27,220 nt of DNA from an uncultured Methanobrevibacter sp. (GTDB lineage: Archaea > Methanobacteriota > Methanobacteria > Methanobacteriales > Methanobacteriaceae), in contig NZ_CALDKF010000080.1 in the NCBI RefSeq assembly GCF_937898925.1, forward strand, positions 1-27,220, written 5' to 3'. Both the position numbers and the translations under genes were made by a program. Positions within the stretch are counted from its first letter, which is position 1. The number at the start of each line of letters is the position of its first letter. A model generated the notes under the pieces. It did no database searches and was not told the origin of the DNA. It saw only the letters and a list, made by a program, of their open reading frames with translations. Positions 16,450-23,901 of the stretch are shown piece after piece.

Positions 16450-18063
16450 CTACATCATTGGAGGCATGCCGCCAGCCATACTTGGGTCCATAGGCATGTC
16501 ACCAGCACTGGTTCCGCTGGAAGCGATTACGTCATCGATTCTTAAAATCATTTCAGCAGCTTCAGAAGCAGATTGAATAGCTTGTTTTTTGACACGTTTA
16601 GGTTCTACAACACCTTCTTCTTTCATGTCAGTAACATCACCAGTGAATACGTTTAATCCCATGTAAGCAGATTTTTCGTGAGCAGCTCTTAAGTCTACTA
16701 AAGAGTCAATGCTGTCTAAACCAGCGTTTTCAGCTAAGGTTTTAGGAACAATTTCTAAGGATTCTGCAAATGCAGTTACTGCTAATTGTTCTCTTCCGCT
16801 AATGGATTGAGCATATTCCTTAAGTTTTTTAGCCATAGCGATTTCAGGAGCTCCTCCACCAGCTACAACTTGACCGTCTTCTACAGTAGCAGCCACTACA
16901 CCGATTGCGTCATCAACAGCTCTGTCGATTTCATCAACGATGTGTTTGGTACTTCCTCTGACGAGTAAGGTTACTGCTTTAGGTTCTTGACATTCTTCTA
17001 CGAAGATCATGTCGTCACCAGAGATTTTCTTCTCGATTACGGAACCTGCGTGACCTAAGTCAGCTTCGGTTAAGTCATCTAAGTTGGATACAACGGTAGC
17101 ACCGGTTGCTTTAGCTAATTTGTCAATGTCAGATTTTTTAACTCTTCTTACAGCCATGATTCCTGCTTTAGCTAAGTAGTGTTGTGCTAAGTCGTCGATA
17201 CCTTTTTGTGCGAATAATACGTTTGCACCGACATCAGCGATTTTGTTAACCATATCTCTGACCATTTGTTCTTCTTGTTCAATGAATGCTTGCATTTGAG
17301 CAGGGTCAGTGATTCTGATTTCAGCATCTACTTCAGTTTCCTTAACTTCTAAAGGAGAGTTGATTAAGACAACTTTTGCGTCTTTTAATTCAGATGGCAT
17401 ACCTGGGTGTACTTTTTCCTTGTCTACGATTACACCTTGGATTAAGGTAGATTCTTCTACAACTGCACCATCTTTCTTCTCGATTTTAATGTGATCAGTG
17501 TCAACTTCACCATCGTCAGCCACTTGTTGTACAGCATCTACGATTAAGTTTGCTAAAGGTTCACGAGCTTTTTCGGTTCCTTTACCAGTCATAGCAGTCA
17601 TAGCTACTTTTACTAACATTTCACGGGAAATGTCTTCAATAGCGATTTCATCTAAGATTTCTTGTGCTTTTTCTGCTGCTTGTCTGTAACCCATAGCAAT
17701 GATGGTTGGGTGAATGTCCATATCTAATAAGGTTTCGGATTTTTTGAGGAGTTCTCCAGCAATGATTACTGCAGTAGTAGTTCCGTCTCCAACTTCGTCT
17801 TCTTGGGTTTTTGCAACTTCTACGAGCATTTTTGCTGCAGGGTGTTCAATATCCATTTCTTTTAAGATAGTAACTCCGTCGTTGGTTACTACAATATCTC
17901 CGAGTCCGTCCACTAACATTTTGTCCATACCTTTTGGACCTAAAGTGGTTCTTACAGTTTCTGCTAATACTTTACCTGCTAAGATGTTGGTTCTTTGTGC
18001 ATCTCTACCTAACAATCTGTTAGTTCCTTCAGGTAAAATGAAAATAGGTTGACCTTGTGCCAT
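16450..18063 (-). CDS. thsA: Thermosome subunit (group II chaperonin)
   Basis: This 537-residue ATP-dependent chaperonin subunit forms the double-ring folding chamber of archaea. Seen are the N-terminal LGRDAQRTNILAGK, LGPKGMDKMLVD with NDGVTILKEM, the ATP-hydrolysis motif GDGTTT (92-97), the apical region and the GGGAPEIAMAKKL segment; the C-terminus ends in the Gly/Met-rich tail MAGGMPPMM typical of chaperonins. The ATG at 18063 follows GAGGTG; an in-frame GTG three codons earlier is part of that site. A TATA box lies about 130 bases upstream, implying a leader of about 100 nt. Codon choice is noticeably more uniform than in neighbours, as expected for an abundant protein. Gene letter is uncertain, since several subunits may exist. 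Confidence 0.97.
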   Translation of the reverse strand: MAQGQPIFILPEGTNRLLGRDAQRTNILAGKVLAETVRTTLGPKGMDKMLVDGLGDIVVTNDGVTILKEMDIEHPAAKMLVEVAKTQEDEVGDGTTTAVIIAGELLKKSETLLDMDIHPTIIAMGYRQAAEKAQEILDEIAIEDISREMLVKVAMTAMTGKGTEKAREPLANLIVDAVQQVADDGEVDTDHIKIEKKDGAVVEESTLIQGVIVDKEKVHPGMPSELKDAKVVLINSPLEVKETEVDAEIRITDPAQMQAFIEQEEQMVRDMVNKIADVGANVLFAQKGIDDLAQHYLAKAGIMAVRRVKKSDIDKLAKATGATVVSNLDDLTEADLGHAGSVIEKKISGDDMIFVEECQEPKAVTLLVRGSTKHIVDEIDRAVDDAIGVVAATVEDGQVVAGGGAPEIAMAKKLKEYAQSISGREQLAVTAFAESLEIVPKTLAENAGLDSIDSLVDLRAAHEKSAYMGLNVFTGDVTDMKEEGVVEPKRVKKQAIQSASEAAEMILRIDDVIASSGTSAGDMPMDPSMAGGMPPMM

Positions 18064-18192
18064 TCTATACACCTCAATTTTTTTTAATAAATAATTTTTT
18101 TGATAGATTAAATAAATATAAGTTAATTTAAATCATTGATAGATTCAACTAATTTAATAATATTTATTCTATAATAACAATGGGTTTAAAGT

Positions 18193-18202
18193 AATATATA
18201 AA
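18193..18202 (-). promoter_or_regulatory. Probable thermosome TATA box
   Basis: The minus strand reads AAAAACTTTATATATTAC, a BRE-like A run plus TTTATATATT, identical in core to the tRNA-Gly box. Transcription should start near 18165-18170. Within the predicted leader the plus-strand word TTGATAGATT occurs twice (18100-18109, 18136-18145). Confidence 0.5.
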
Positions 18203-18480
18203 GTTTTTGTTTTTATGATGAATTTTTAGAAAATTATTATTTTAAATAAAAATATGATAAAAATAATAAACTTTGAATAAAATAATAATAATATATCAAA
18301 AACATGAACAAAAAAATATAAATTTAATTTAGTTACAAAAATATATTAAAATTGAAAGTTCCTTTGCAGTTAACACTAGTTCCTTTGCGGTAACAATTGA
18401 AAAAAGAGAGAAAACCAACCATATTTTCCAAAATATTAATATAACAAAATAAACAAAATTTTAAGTGATATGCTTGACTT
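18203..18480. other. Divergent intergenic region, thermosome/TMEM175-like gene
   Basis: AT-rich, about 280 bases with no ORF. It carries the direct repeat listed separately and should hold the plus-strand promoter of the channel gene; AT boxes around 18425-18460 are candidates. Confidence 0.45.
18357..18395. repeat. Direct repeat, two near-identical copies at 21-base spacing
   Basis: Copy 1 (18357-18375) and copy 2 (18378-18395) share AGTTCCTTTGC and end in TAACA, differing only in the two or three bases between. The 21-base spacing is two DNA turns, which suits a regulator binding one face, about 100 bases upstream of the channel gene. The function is inferred. Confidence 0.7.
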
Positions 18481-18492
18481 GGAGGCGATCTT

Positions 18493-19380
18493 ATAGCAGA
18501 AAAAGGAATTGGAAATCACAACACATCTAATGATTATGATGATAAAGATCTTGATGAAAAGTATAATGAACTGGAAAGTCTAAAAGAAGAGATTAAACAG
18601 CAAATAAAAGAAATGAATGATGATAAGGCCGTAAAAGTTCAGGAAAAACTTGAAAAATTTAAAAGAAAAAATAAATTCAGTGAAAATATCAATGAAGAGA
18701 ACATCGATGAAGAGATACGAAAACTTGAAAAAACTAATGAGAGAATCAGCACTTACCAAAGATTCGTAGATGCATTTGAAAAAGACCTTGATATTGATCC
18801 TGGAAGACTAATGGGGCTTACTGATGGGATATTCAGTATAGTAATGACCCTTTTGATATTTGGAATGGCATTGCCTGAAAATGAAATAGCAAATTACACT
18901 GGATTTATGAACTTTATCGGATCCATAGCGCCAATGGCTGGAGTTTTGATTGTAAGTTTCATAGTATTGGCTTCATTCTGGATTTACCATCATGAGTTTA
19001 TGAAATTAAAAAGATTGAATATTCCTTATCTATGGCTGAATATGTTTTATTTGGCAAGCTTATGCTTCATACCTTTTACAACATCCCTGATTGGAAACTA
19101 TTCCCGTTTCTTCTTGGCAAATATAATCTTTGGAGCGAATATACTTTCAGTTATTGTATTCTTCTTATTAATGTTTTATTATGCCCACAAAAGAGGATTC
19201 CTTGAAGAATACACAGCAGAAGAAGATAAGAAACATGTATTCCACACTTTGTATGTCATTATGGGTGTCACAGTCATTGTAAATCTGCTTGACTTTAACA
19301 TGAACCCTAACTTTATCTATCTGTTCCTATTGGTGCCTATCATTTCCACAATAAGGCATGTCCAATTCATAATGAAATGA
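18493..19380 (+). CDS. TMEM175-like (DUF1211) potassium-channel-family protein with coiled-coil N-terminus
   Basis: The C-terminal two thirds match TMEM175/DUF1211: TM1 begins at the conserved segment GRLMGLTDGIFSIVMTLLI (about residues 104-122 of 295), in place of the family's R-x-x-x-FSD, followed by five more helices with WIYHHEF and FIPFTTSLIG. Bacterial and archaeal TMEM175 proteins form potassium-selective leak channels as tetramers. The N-terminal about 100 residues are highly charged and predicted coiled coil, an addition to the family core. The start is odd: the first ATG (18613) has no ribosome site, whereas the frame is open back to a strong GGAGG (18481-18485) with an ATA codon seven bases beyond at 18493, so I infer AUA initiation or a variant of ATG. 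No ATG, GTG or TTG lies between. Confidence 0.8.
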   Translation: MAEKGIGNHNTSNDYDDKDLDEKYNELESLKEEIKQQIKEMNDDKAVKVQEKLEKFKRKNKFSENINEENIDEEIRKLEKTNERISTYQRFVDAFEKDLDIDPGRLMGLTDGIFSIVMTLLIFGMALPENEIANYTGFMNFIGSIAPMAGVLIVSFIVLASFWIYHHEFMKLKRLNIPYLWLNMFYLASLCFIPFTTSLIGNYSRFFLANIIFGANILSVIVFFLLMFYYAHKRGFLEEYTAEEDKKHVFHTLYVIMGVTVIVNLLDFNMNPNFIYLFLLVPIISTIRHVQFIMK

Positions 19381-19568
19381 GCATAATCAATGAATTAGAA
19401 ATATGTCAGATAGGAATATGAATAGGAATATGAAAATATAAAAAAATAAAGAAAAAAAGGATTTCATGAAAGTTTCAATAATTACATGAAATACAAAACC
19501 GCCATAAAAATAAGCATATGAAAAAATAAAAGCAAAAAATAATAAAAAAAGAAAATAAGGAAAATTAA

Positions 19569-21242
19569 TTATTCTTCTCCTAAAGGAAGCTTTTGCCAGA
19601 AGAATATATCATTTTCTTTTTTAGCCACTTCCACATATCCTTTTCTTTCTAAACTTTTAAGAATGTTCTTTGTATTTCCAAATGAAAGGTTCTTGAATGC
19701 AAGATCATTTAGATAATCCTTTACAGACAATGTATCCATAGCTTCATCTTCAGGAAGCAAATGATAAATTTGTGACTGAATGGAATTCAAGTTCTTCAAT
19801 TGAGGAGCAGTCAACTTATCATAGACAAACTTGAATTTTTCCAATTCCTCAACTGTTGATTTGTATCCTTCAATTTCCTGTTTTAACTTTTCAATTTCCT
19901 CTGAATTATTCTGATTTGAAGCATTGATAGCGCCTGCATCACTTGAAGAGGAATCAATTAAATTAGCCACATTTTCCAATTCCTCATCGCCAACAGCTCT
20001 GATCTTAAGCTTATTCTCTTTAGCTAATTCCAATTCTCTCTTGATGTCATTTAGCTCAAGCAATTCCCTATCTTCAACAGAGGTCTTGTTAATGACTCCA
20101 TCTTGAGACTGGTTATCCAAGAAGCTGTCATCAGACAATTCAAAGAATAGGTCTTTAACTTCATTCAACCTTTGGATTTGCAAGTCTTTCTTAGATAATT
20201 CATTTTGAACTTTAGCATATTCCTCACGGGAAACAGACTTGTCTTTCAACAATTGGATTTGAACATCCTTCTCACGAATTGTTACATCACGTGAATCAAG
20301 TTCCCTTTGCAATGCTACAAGATTATCCTTATTTACCAAATTATTCTTCAAGTCAAGGATTTCCTCATTTTGAGAAGCGATTTGAGCATTGAGTGACTGG
20401 ATTTCCATATTCTTGTCATCAACAGTGCTTAAAGTATTGGCCAATTTGAGGTTAGCTTCATTTTCCTTATTCTTTGCCTCATCCAATTGACGTTGAACAT
20501 CAGTTATCTTATTTTCAGCAATCTTCAAATCGTTGGAAATGGCTTGAATTTCATTTTCTTTAGAGCTTACATCATTCAATGCCTCTTTCAATTTAAGGTT
20601 TGCCTGACCTAATTCTAAAGTTTTAAAGCTGTTGAATTCCTCATCAAAGGATTCTTTCATTTTAGAAAGAGATTCATTTATTTCAGAAAGTTCATTTACC
20701 TTATCGGATAAGTTTCTGATGGTTTCATCCTTTGAATTCAAGAGATCCTTGGACCTGTTCAATACTTCAATATTAGTATTTAAAGAATGAGTTAAGTTTT
20801 CGATTTCATAGTTTTTAGTTTTCAAATCAGCCTGATACTTAGCCTTCAAATCATAAATCTCATCGTTTTTTGCCTTGATGTCATTGTCAAACTTATCTAA
20901 AAAGTCGCTAAGCTCTAATCCTTTGCTTTTCAAGTCATCTTCAAACTGATTTTTTAAAGAAGAGATTTCATCATCCTTGATTCTTAAATCTTCATCATAT
21001 CTAAGTTTTAAATCTGAAATTTCAATTTCATGCTTTTTCTTTAAATCAATAAGTTCTTCTTCTTTTTGTTTTAAAGACTGTTCAGATTCATTTTTTAGGG
21101 TTTCAAATTCATCATTGGACATTAGGGAATTTTGCTCATCCTTTAATTGGGCAATTTCCATCTTAAGCTTGTTGATCTCCAAAAGGGAAGATTTCACTAA
21201 TTTCTGTAATTTAAATATTTCACTAGAATTCTCAAAACTCAT
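19569..21242 (-). CDS. Long coiled-coil protein with C-terminal winged-helix domain
   Basis: I do not recognise a named family. Of the 557 residues, about 1-460 are heptad-rich coiled coil dominated by Leu, Lys, Glu, Asp and Asn, with repeated phrases such as SDLKLRYDEDLRIKDDEI and DLKAKYQADLKTKNYEI that look internally duplicated. The last about 95 residues form a compact domain (SVKDYLNDLAFKNLSFGNTKNILKSLERKGYVEV, then a beta wing) with the look of a winged helix for DNA or protein binding. There are no ATPase motifs, so it is not an SMC protein. No signal peptide or membrane helix. It could be a nucleoid, segregation or cytoskeleton-like factor; that is speculation. The ATG follows GTGATAAA. 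Confidence 0.75.
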   Translation of the reverse strand: MSFENSSEIFKLQKLVKSSLLEINKLKMEIAQLKDEQNSLMSNDEFETLKNESEQSLKQKEEELIDLKKKHEIEISDLKLRYDEDLRIKDDEISSLKNQFEDDLKSKGLELSDFLDKFDNDIKAKNDEIYDLKAKYQADLKTKNYEIENLTHSLNTNIEVLNRSKDLLNSKDETIRNLSDKVNELSEINESLSKMKESFDEEFNSFKTLELGQANLKLKEALNDVSSKENEIQAISNDLKIAENKITDVQRQLDEAKNKENEANLKLANTLSTVDDKNMEIQSLNAQIASQNEEILDLKNNLVNKDNLVALQRELDSRDVTIREKDVQIQLLKDKSVSREEYAKVQNELSKKDLQIQRLNEVKDLFFELSDDSFLDNQSQDGVINKTSVEDRELLELNDIKRELELAKENKLKIRAVGDEELENVANLIDSSSSDAGAINASNQNNSEEIEKLKQEIEGYKSTVEELEKFKFVYDKLTAPQLKNLNSIQSQIYHLLPEDEAMDTLSVKDYLNDLAFKNLSFGNTKNILKSLERKGYVEVAKKENDIFFWQKLPLGEE

Positions 21243-21513
21243 TTTATCACTTAAATATAACTTAATTTAATGCTAATCAAAATAGATTAATCTATAATTA
21301 AAACTATTAATTTAATTTATGTTTAATCTCTTATTTAAACTTAATTAATTAGATAAAATTAAATTTAATGAAAATCTAAGTTTTTTATAGAAAATTAGAT
21401 AATTTTAATAAAAATTAGAAAAAAATAAGAAGGAAACATGTGAAAAATAAAAAAATAAGGTAAAATAAGAGAATAAAATCAATATGATTCTTTGGTTTTT
21501 TGGAACATCCCAC

Positions 21514-21972
21514 TCATAACCTATTCACTTGCAAATCCTTACGAGGGACTACTCTATGGTATTTGACATTAGGATAACCTATAACCATGCATGAAACTAC
21601 ATCATATCCTTTCTCCAGTTCTATTAGATTTCTAAGTTTCCTGCTTAACTTTGTACACATTACGAAAAATCCGCTGTATAGGACCCCTAAACCTAGACTG
21701 TTAGCCATTATCTCCATATATGCGCTTGCAAGTCCCGCATTGATACTGCTCTTGCTTGAAACGACTATGACCAATGGAGCGCCTTTGAAGAAGAAATCGT
21801 CAGTCACTTCAATTCTTCTCAAATAACTGCTTAGATTTCCCACTTTTTTGCCTTTTCTAAATAGATTCACACAGATTTCCTCTGCTTCCTTCTGCTTTGA
21901 ACCAAGAATTGTATATTTGACATTTTGTGAATTCGCACCAGTTGGTGCATATCTTCCAGCTTCCAATATCAT
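21514..21972 (-). CDS. Nitroreductase domain, C-terminal part of a frameshifted ferredoxin-nitroreductase
   Basis: These 152 residues carry most of an FMN-dependent nitroreductase: ILEAGRYAPTGANSQNVKYTIL (flavin-site segment), APLVIVVSSK, AYMEIMANSLGLGVLYSGF and VSCMVIGYPNVKYHR. The FMN-binding start of the fold (SRRTIRQF) is encoded in the other frame at the end of the preceding ORF, which overlaps this one by ATGA. In the frame of this ORF the sequence upstream continues EEEKIN before MILEAG, as family members do, so a single missing base near 22005 would restore one chain of about 254 residues. Left as it is, the domain lacks its first flavin-binding strand and may be inactive. It may also be a sequencing error. 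Confidence 0.75.
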   Translation of the reverse strand: MILEAGRYAPTGANSQNVKYTILGSKQKEAEEICVNLFRKGKKVGNLSSYLRRIEVTDDFFFKGAPLVIVVSSKSSINAGLASAYMEIMANSLGLGVLYSGFFVMCTKLSRKLRNLIELEKGYDVVSCMVIGYPNVKYHRVVPRKDLQVNRL

Positions 21973-22277
21973 ATTGATTTTTTCTTCTTCATGCCAACTG
22001 GTTTGAACTGGCGTATAGTTCGTCTACTTTTCATTGCATTCAGTAGAGTGTCTTCATTTATTTCACTCATAGACACCACCATTTCATCACTGAAATCATA
22101 ATTCACCATTTTAATGGCACCTTCAGGACAAATGGCATAGCAATGTCCGCATTCCATACATCCCTTGTCATGTGTCCGTATTTTGCCATCTTCAAAATAA
22201 ATAAATGAATTCGGACAATCATTAATGCAAGAGGAGCAAGCAATGCATTTCTCATAATCAATTAAAATAGGCCCCAT
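21969..22277 (-). CDS. Two-[4Fe-4S] ferredoxin domain plus nitroreductase N-terminus, frameshifted
   Basis: These 102 residues contain two ferredoxin cluster motifs (Cys11, 14, 17, 21 and Cys40, 43, 46, 50), then a linker and the start of a nitroreductase (LLNAMKSRRTIRQFKPV) before the frame runs into KKKKSI and a stop. Ferredoxin-nitroreductase fusions of this order are common in methanogens and clostridia and probably pass electrons from the clusters to FMN; substrates are unknown. The ATG follows GAGGT. The stop comes right after a run of six A in AAG AAG AAA AAA TCA, where either a lost base or a -1 slip would enter the downstream nitroreductase frame. Confidence 0.8.
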   Translation of the reverse strand: MGPILIDYEKCIACSSCINDCPNSFIYFEDGKIRTHDKGCMECGHCYAICPEGAIKMVNYDFSDEMVVSMSEINEDTLLNAMKSRRTIRQFKPVGMKKKKSI

Positions 22278-22531
22278 ATTTTTACCTCTTAAAATCCTAA
22301 TTATAAATTTTAATTATGATTTATAAAAATTTTATGATATTTTAAAAAAATAATTAAACATTTTATTATTGTATATTATTTTGTTTAATTCAAGATAAAA
22401 AAAAACTAATTAAAGTCTTCACTTCTTTAATCATTGTTTTAGCAAACTGAAACTATTTAAACCAACCCTGAATTAAAAATTGCCATATTGATTTTAAAAA
22501 AATAGATTATATATAAAAAAAGAAATAAAAA

Positions 22532-22605
<74 letters not shown>

Positions 22606-22630
22606 GGTTGAAAAATTATAAAAAAACAAT

Positions 22631-22643
22631 ATTATATTATACT
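22631..22643 (-). promoter_or_regulatory. Likely TATA box of tRNA-Lys
   Basis: The minus strand reads AAAGTATAATATAATATTG, a BRE/TATA-like element about 26-38 bases upstream of the tRNA 5' end. Confidence 0.4.
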
Positions 22644-22660
22644 TTAAATTATTTAACTAT

Positions 22661-22706
22661 TTTGTTCTTAGCACCAACATTTTTTGTTCTTTGCACCAAA
22701 ATTTTT
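22661..22706. repeat. Direct repeat, 24-base unit at 22-base spacing
   Basis: Copy 1 (22661-22684) and copy 2 (22683-22706) read TTTGTTCTT-A/T-GCACCAA-C/A-ATTTTT, differing at two positions and overlapping by two bases. They lie between the 3-TM cassette and tRNA-Lys, upstream of the tRNA's TATA box. The core GTTCTTTGC resembles GTTCCTTTGC of the repeat at 18357-18395. Confidence 0.75.
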
Positions 22707-22773
22707 CTAAAAAGAATAGATTGAAACTAAGAAAATAGAATAAATAAAGAAAAGATAAGGGGAGGCAGAAATA

Positions 22774-23043
22774 TTATAACCCCATAGCTTCAAGCATGGA
22801 TTGAATACCTAAAACTATGATGGCCACTCCACCGAATATTTCAATGTAGTCTGCATATTTGATAGCCAGTTTTGTCCCATATGTTCCAAGCAACAGCCAT
22901 ATGACCACTGCAATCAGGCTCAATATGGACAATATAAATGGGTCTACATGTGCTACAGCACCTTGGGATGCCAAGATGAGGTTTTCAATGTTCCCAAAGA
23001 TGAGCAGTCCTGTAAACTGGGCATAATCTCTTAAATTTATCAT
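22774..23043 (-). CDS. Small 3-TM membrane protein with GNIEN motif, predicted N-in half of a split transporter (second cassette)
   Basis: This 89-residue paralogue of the protein at 14099-14386 has TM1 LLIFGNIENLILASQG, TM2 around LSLIAVVIWLLLGTYG, TM3 IEIFGGVAIIVLGIQSMLEA. The N-terminus has Arg (MINLRDY) and the TM2-TM3 loop has two Lys (GTKLAIKYADY), predicting a cytosolic N-terminus. I start it at the ATG at 23043, one base after the stop of the preceding gene, with GGAG nine bases upstream; longer versions from 23085 would overlap that gene. The tight TAAG-ATG junction implies coupled translation with its partner. tRNA-Lys follows on the same strand. A carrier role is inferred from the predicted pairing. 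Confidence 0.8.
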   Translation of the reverse strand: MINLRDYAQFTGLLIFGNIENLILASQGAVAHVDPFILSILSLIAVVIWLLLGTYGTKLAIKYADYIEIFGGVAIIVLGIQSMLEAMGL

Positions 23044-23044
23044 C

Positions 23045-23332
23045 TTATGCATCTCCTTTAGTTTCTGAGATATGATGAACTGCATCGCGGATGGATATGA
23101 TACCTAATATTACAATCGCTAGTCCACCAAGGAATGTGATGTATTGGGAATATTGCATTGCGATATCAGTTGCAACAAATCCTATAAATAGCCACACAAC
23201 GACAGCAAAAATACTCAACAATCCTAAAACTTTAGGATTTACACCTGCAACAACACCTTGCGATGCCAAAATAAGGTTTTCTATATTTCCAAAAATAATT
23301 AGGCCTACAAAAGGCATGAATTCTTCCAACAT
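23045..23332 (-). CDS. Small 3-TM membrane protein with GNIEN motif, predicted N-out half of a split transporter (second cassette)
   Basis: This 95-residue paralogue of the protein at 14394-14660 has TM1 LIIFGNIENLILASQGVV, a basic TM1-TM2 loop (GVNPK), TM2 around LSIFAVVVWLFIGFV, an acidic-to-neutral TM2-TM3 loop (TDIAMQYSQY), TM3 FLGGLAIVILGI, and a C-terminal tail with Arg, His and Lys (RDAVHHISETKGDA). The N-terminus MLEEF is acidic. The charge pattern predicts the opposite orientation from the gene that follows it. The ATG follows GGAG. It is first in the cassette, in the same order as at the tRNA-Gly locus. The function is inferred only. Confidence 0.8.
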   Translation of the reverse strand: MLEEFMPFVGLIIFGNIENLILASQGVVAGVNPKVLGLLSIFAVVVWLFIGFVATDIAMQYSQYITFLGGLAIVILGIISIRDAVHHISETKGDA

Positions 23333-23901
23333 AAAATTTCTCCGTCAAATCAATGAAAATTCAAATTCTTATTAATGAGATCAGTATCATGTAAAATCCA
23401 TTTAAAGTTCAATGAACACAATATCCATCTCATTATTAAAAAATTTAATTTTTACATATTCCTATTTATTATTGGGCATATATAATTTTTTTCTCTTTCA
23501 TAAGTTTCAAAAAACACCTGTTTAAAGAGTAGGCTAAATAAATGGAACAATCTTTCAATGAAATTTTAAAATTAAATCTTAGAAGAAAAGTCATTTCATT
23601 AAATTGGCAATATCTTTTATCATGGATTACAATGAGTTCATGAATTGAATGAGAAAATATGATTCATGATAAAAATATCAAATGATGAAAAGCAGATATT
23701 CATAGAATGAATGGGAAGATTTTATTTGGGCAAAAAAAGAAACAAAACAACAATTGGCATCACTTGAAAAAGACCTTACTAACAATATATTAGTAAAAAA
23801 AACATGAAAGATATATTGGAGCAATATAATGTAAAGTGTTAAAATAAGCTAAAAAGAAAATTTAAGGTTCATCTTATGAAAACTAAGGAAAAACAAAAAT
23901 G
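23333..23901. other. Long non-coding gap with gene remnant
   Basis: About 570 bases without an intact gene, containing the remnant listed next. The left part (23333-23520) is AT-rich and should contain the promoter of the second 3-TM cassette on the minus strand; nothing else is recognised. Confidence 0.5.
23542..23842 (+). pseudogene. Probable decayed small gene
   Basis: Protein-like pieces lie in different plus-strand frames: MEQSFNEILKLNLRRK from 23542, then, after stops, NEWEDFIWAKKETKQQ and ASLEKDLTNNILVKK at 23706-23804, then MKDILEQYNVKC ending at TAA 23840-23842. Composition is like a coding methanogen gene, but stops and frameshifts interrupt it. I cannot name the ancestor. It might instead be chance, as AT-rich DNA often reads as Lys/Asn/Glu. 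Confidence 0.35.

Noticed and set aside
16786..18052. Several plus-strand ORFs opposite the thermosome
   Set aside because: Shadows created by the regular codon use of the chaperonin gene; Ser/Thr-rich with no domain.
18613..19380. TMEM175-like gene starting at the first ATG
   Set aside because: No ribosome site there and clear coding-like sequence upstream back to a GGAGG, so the longer AUA-started version was preferred.
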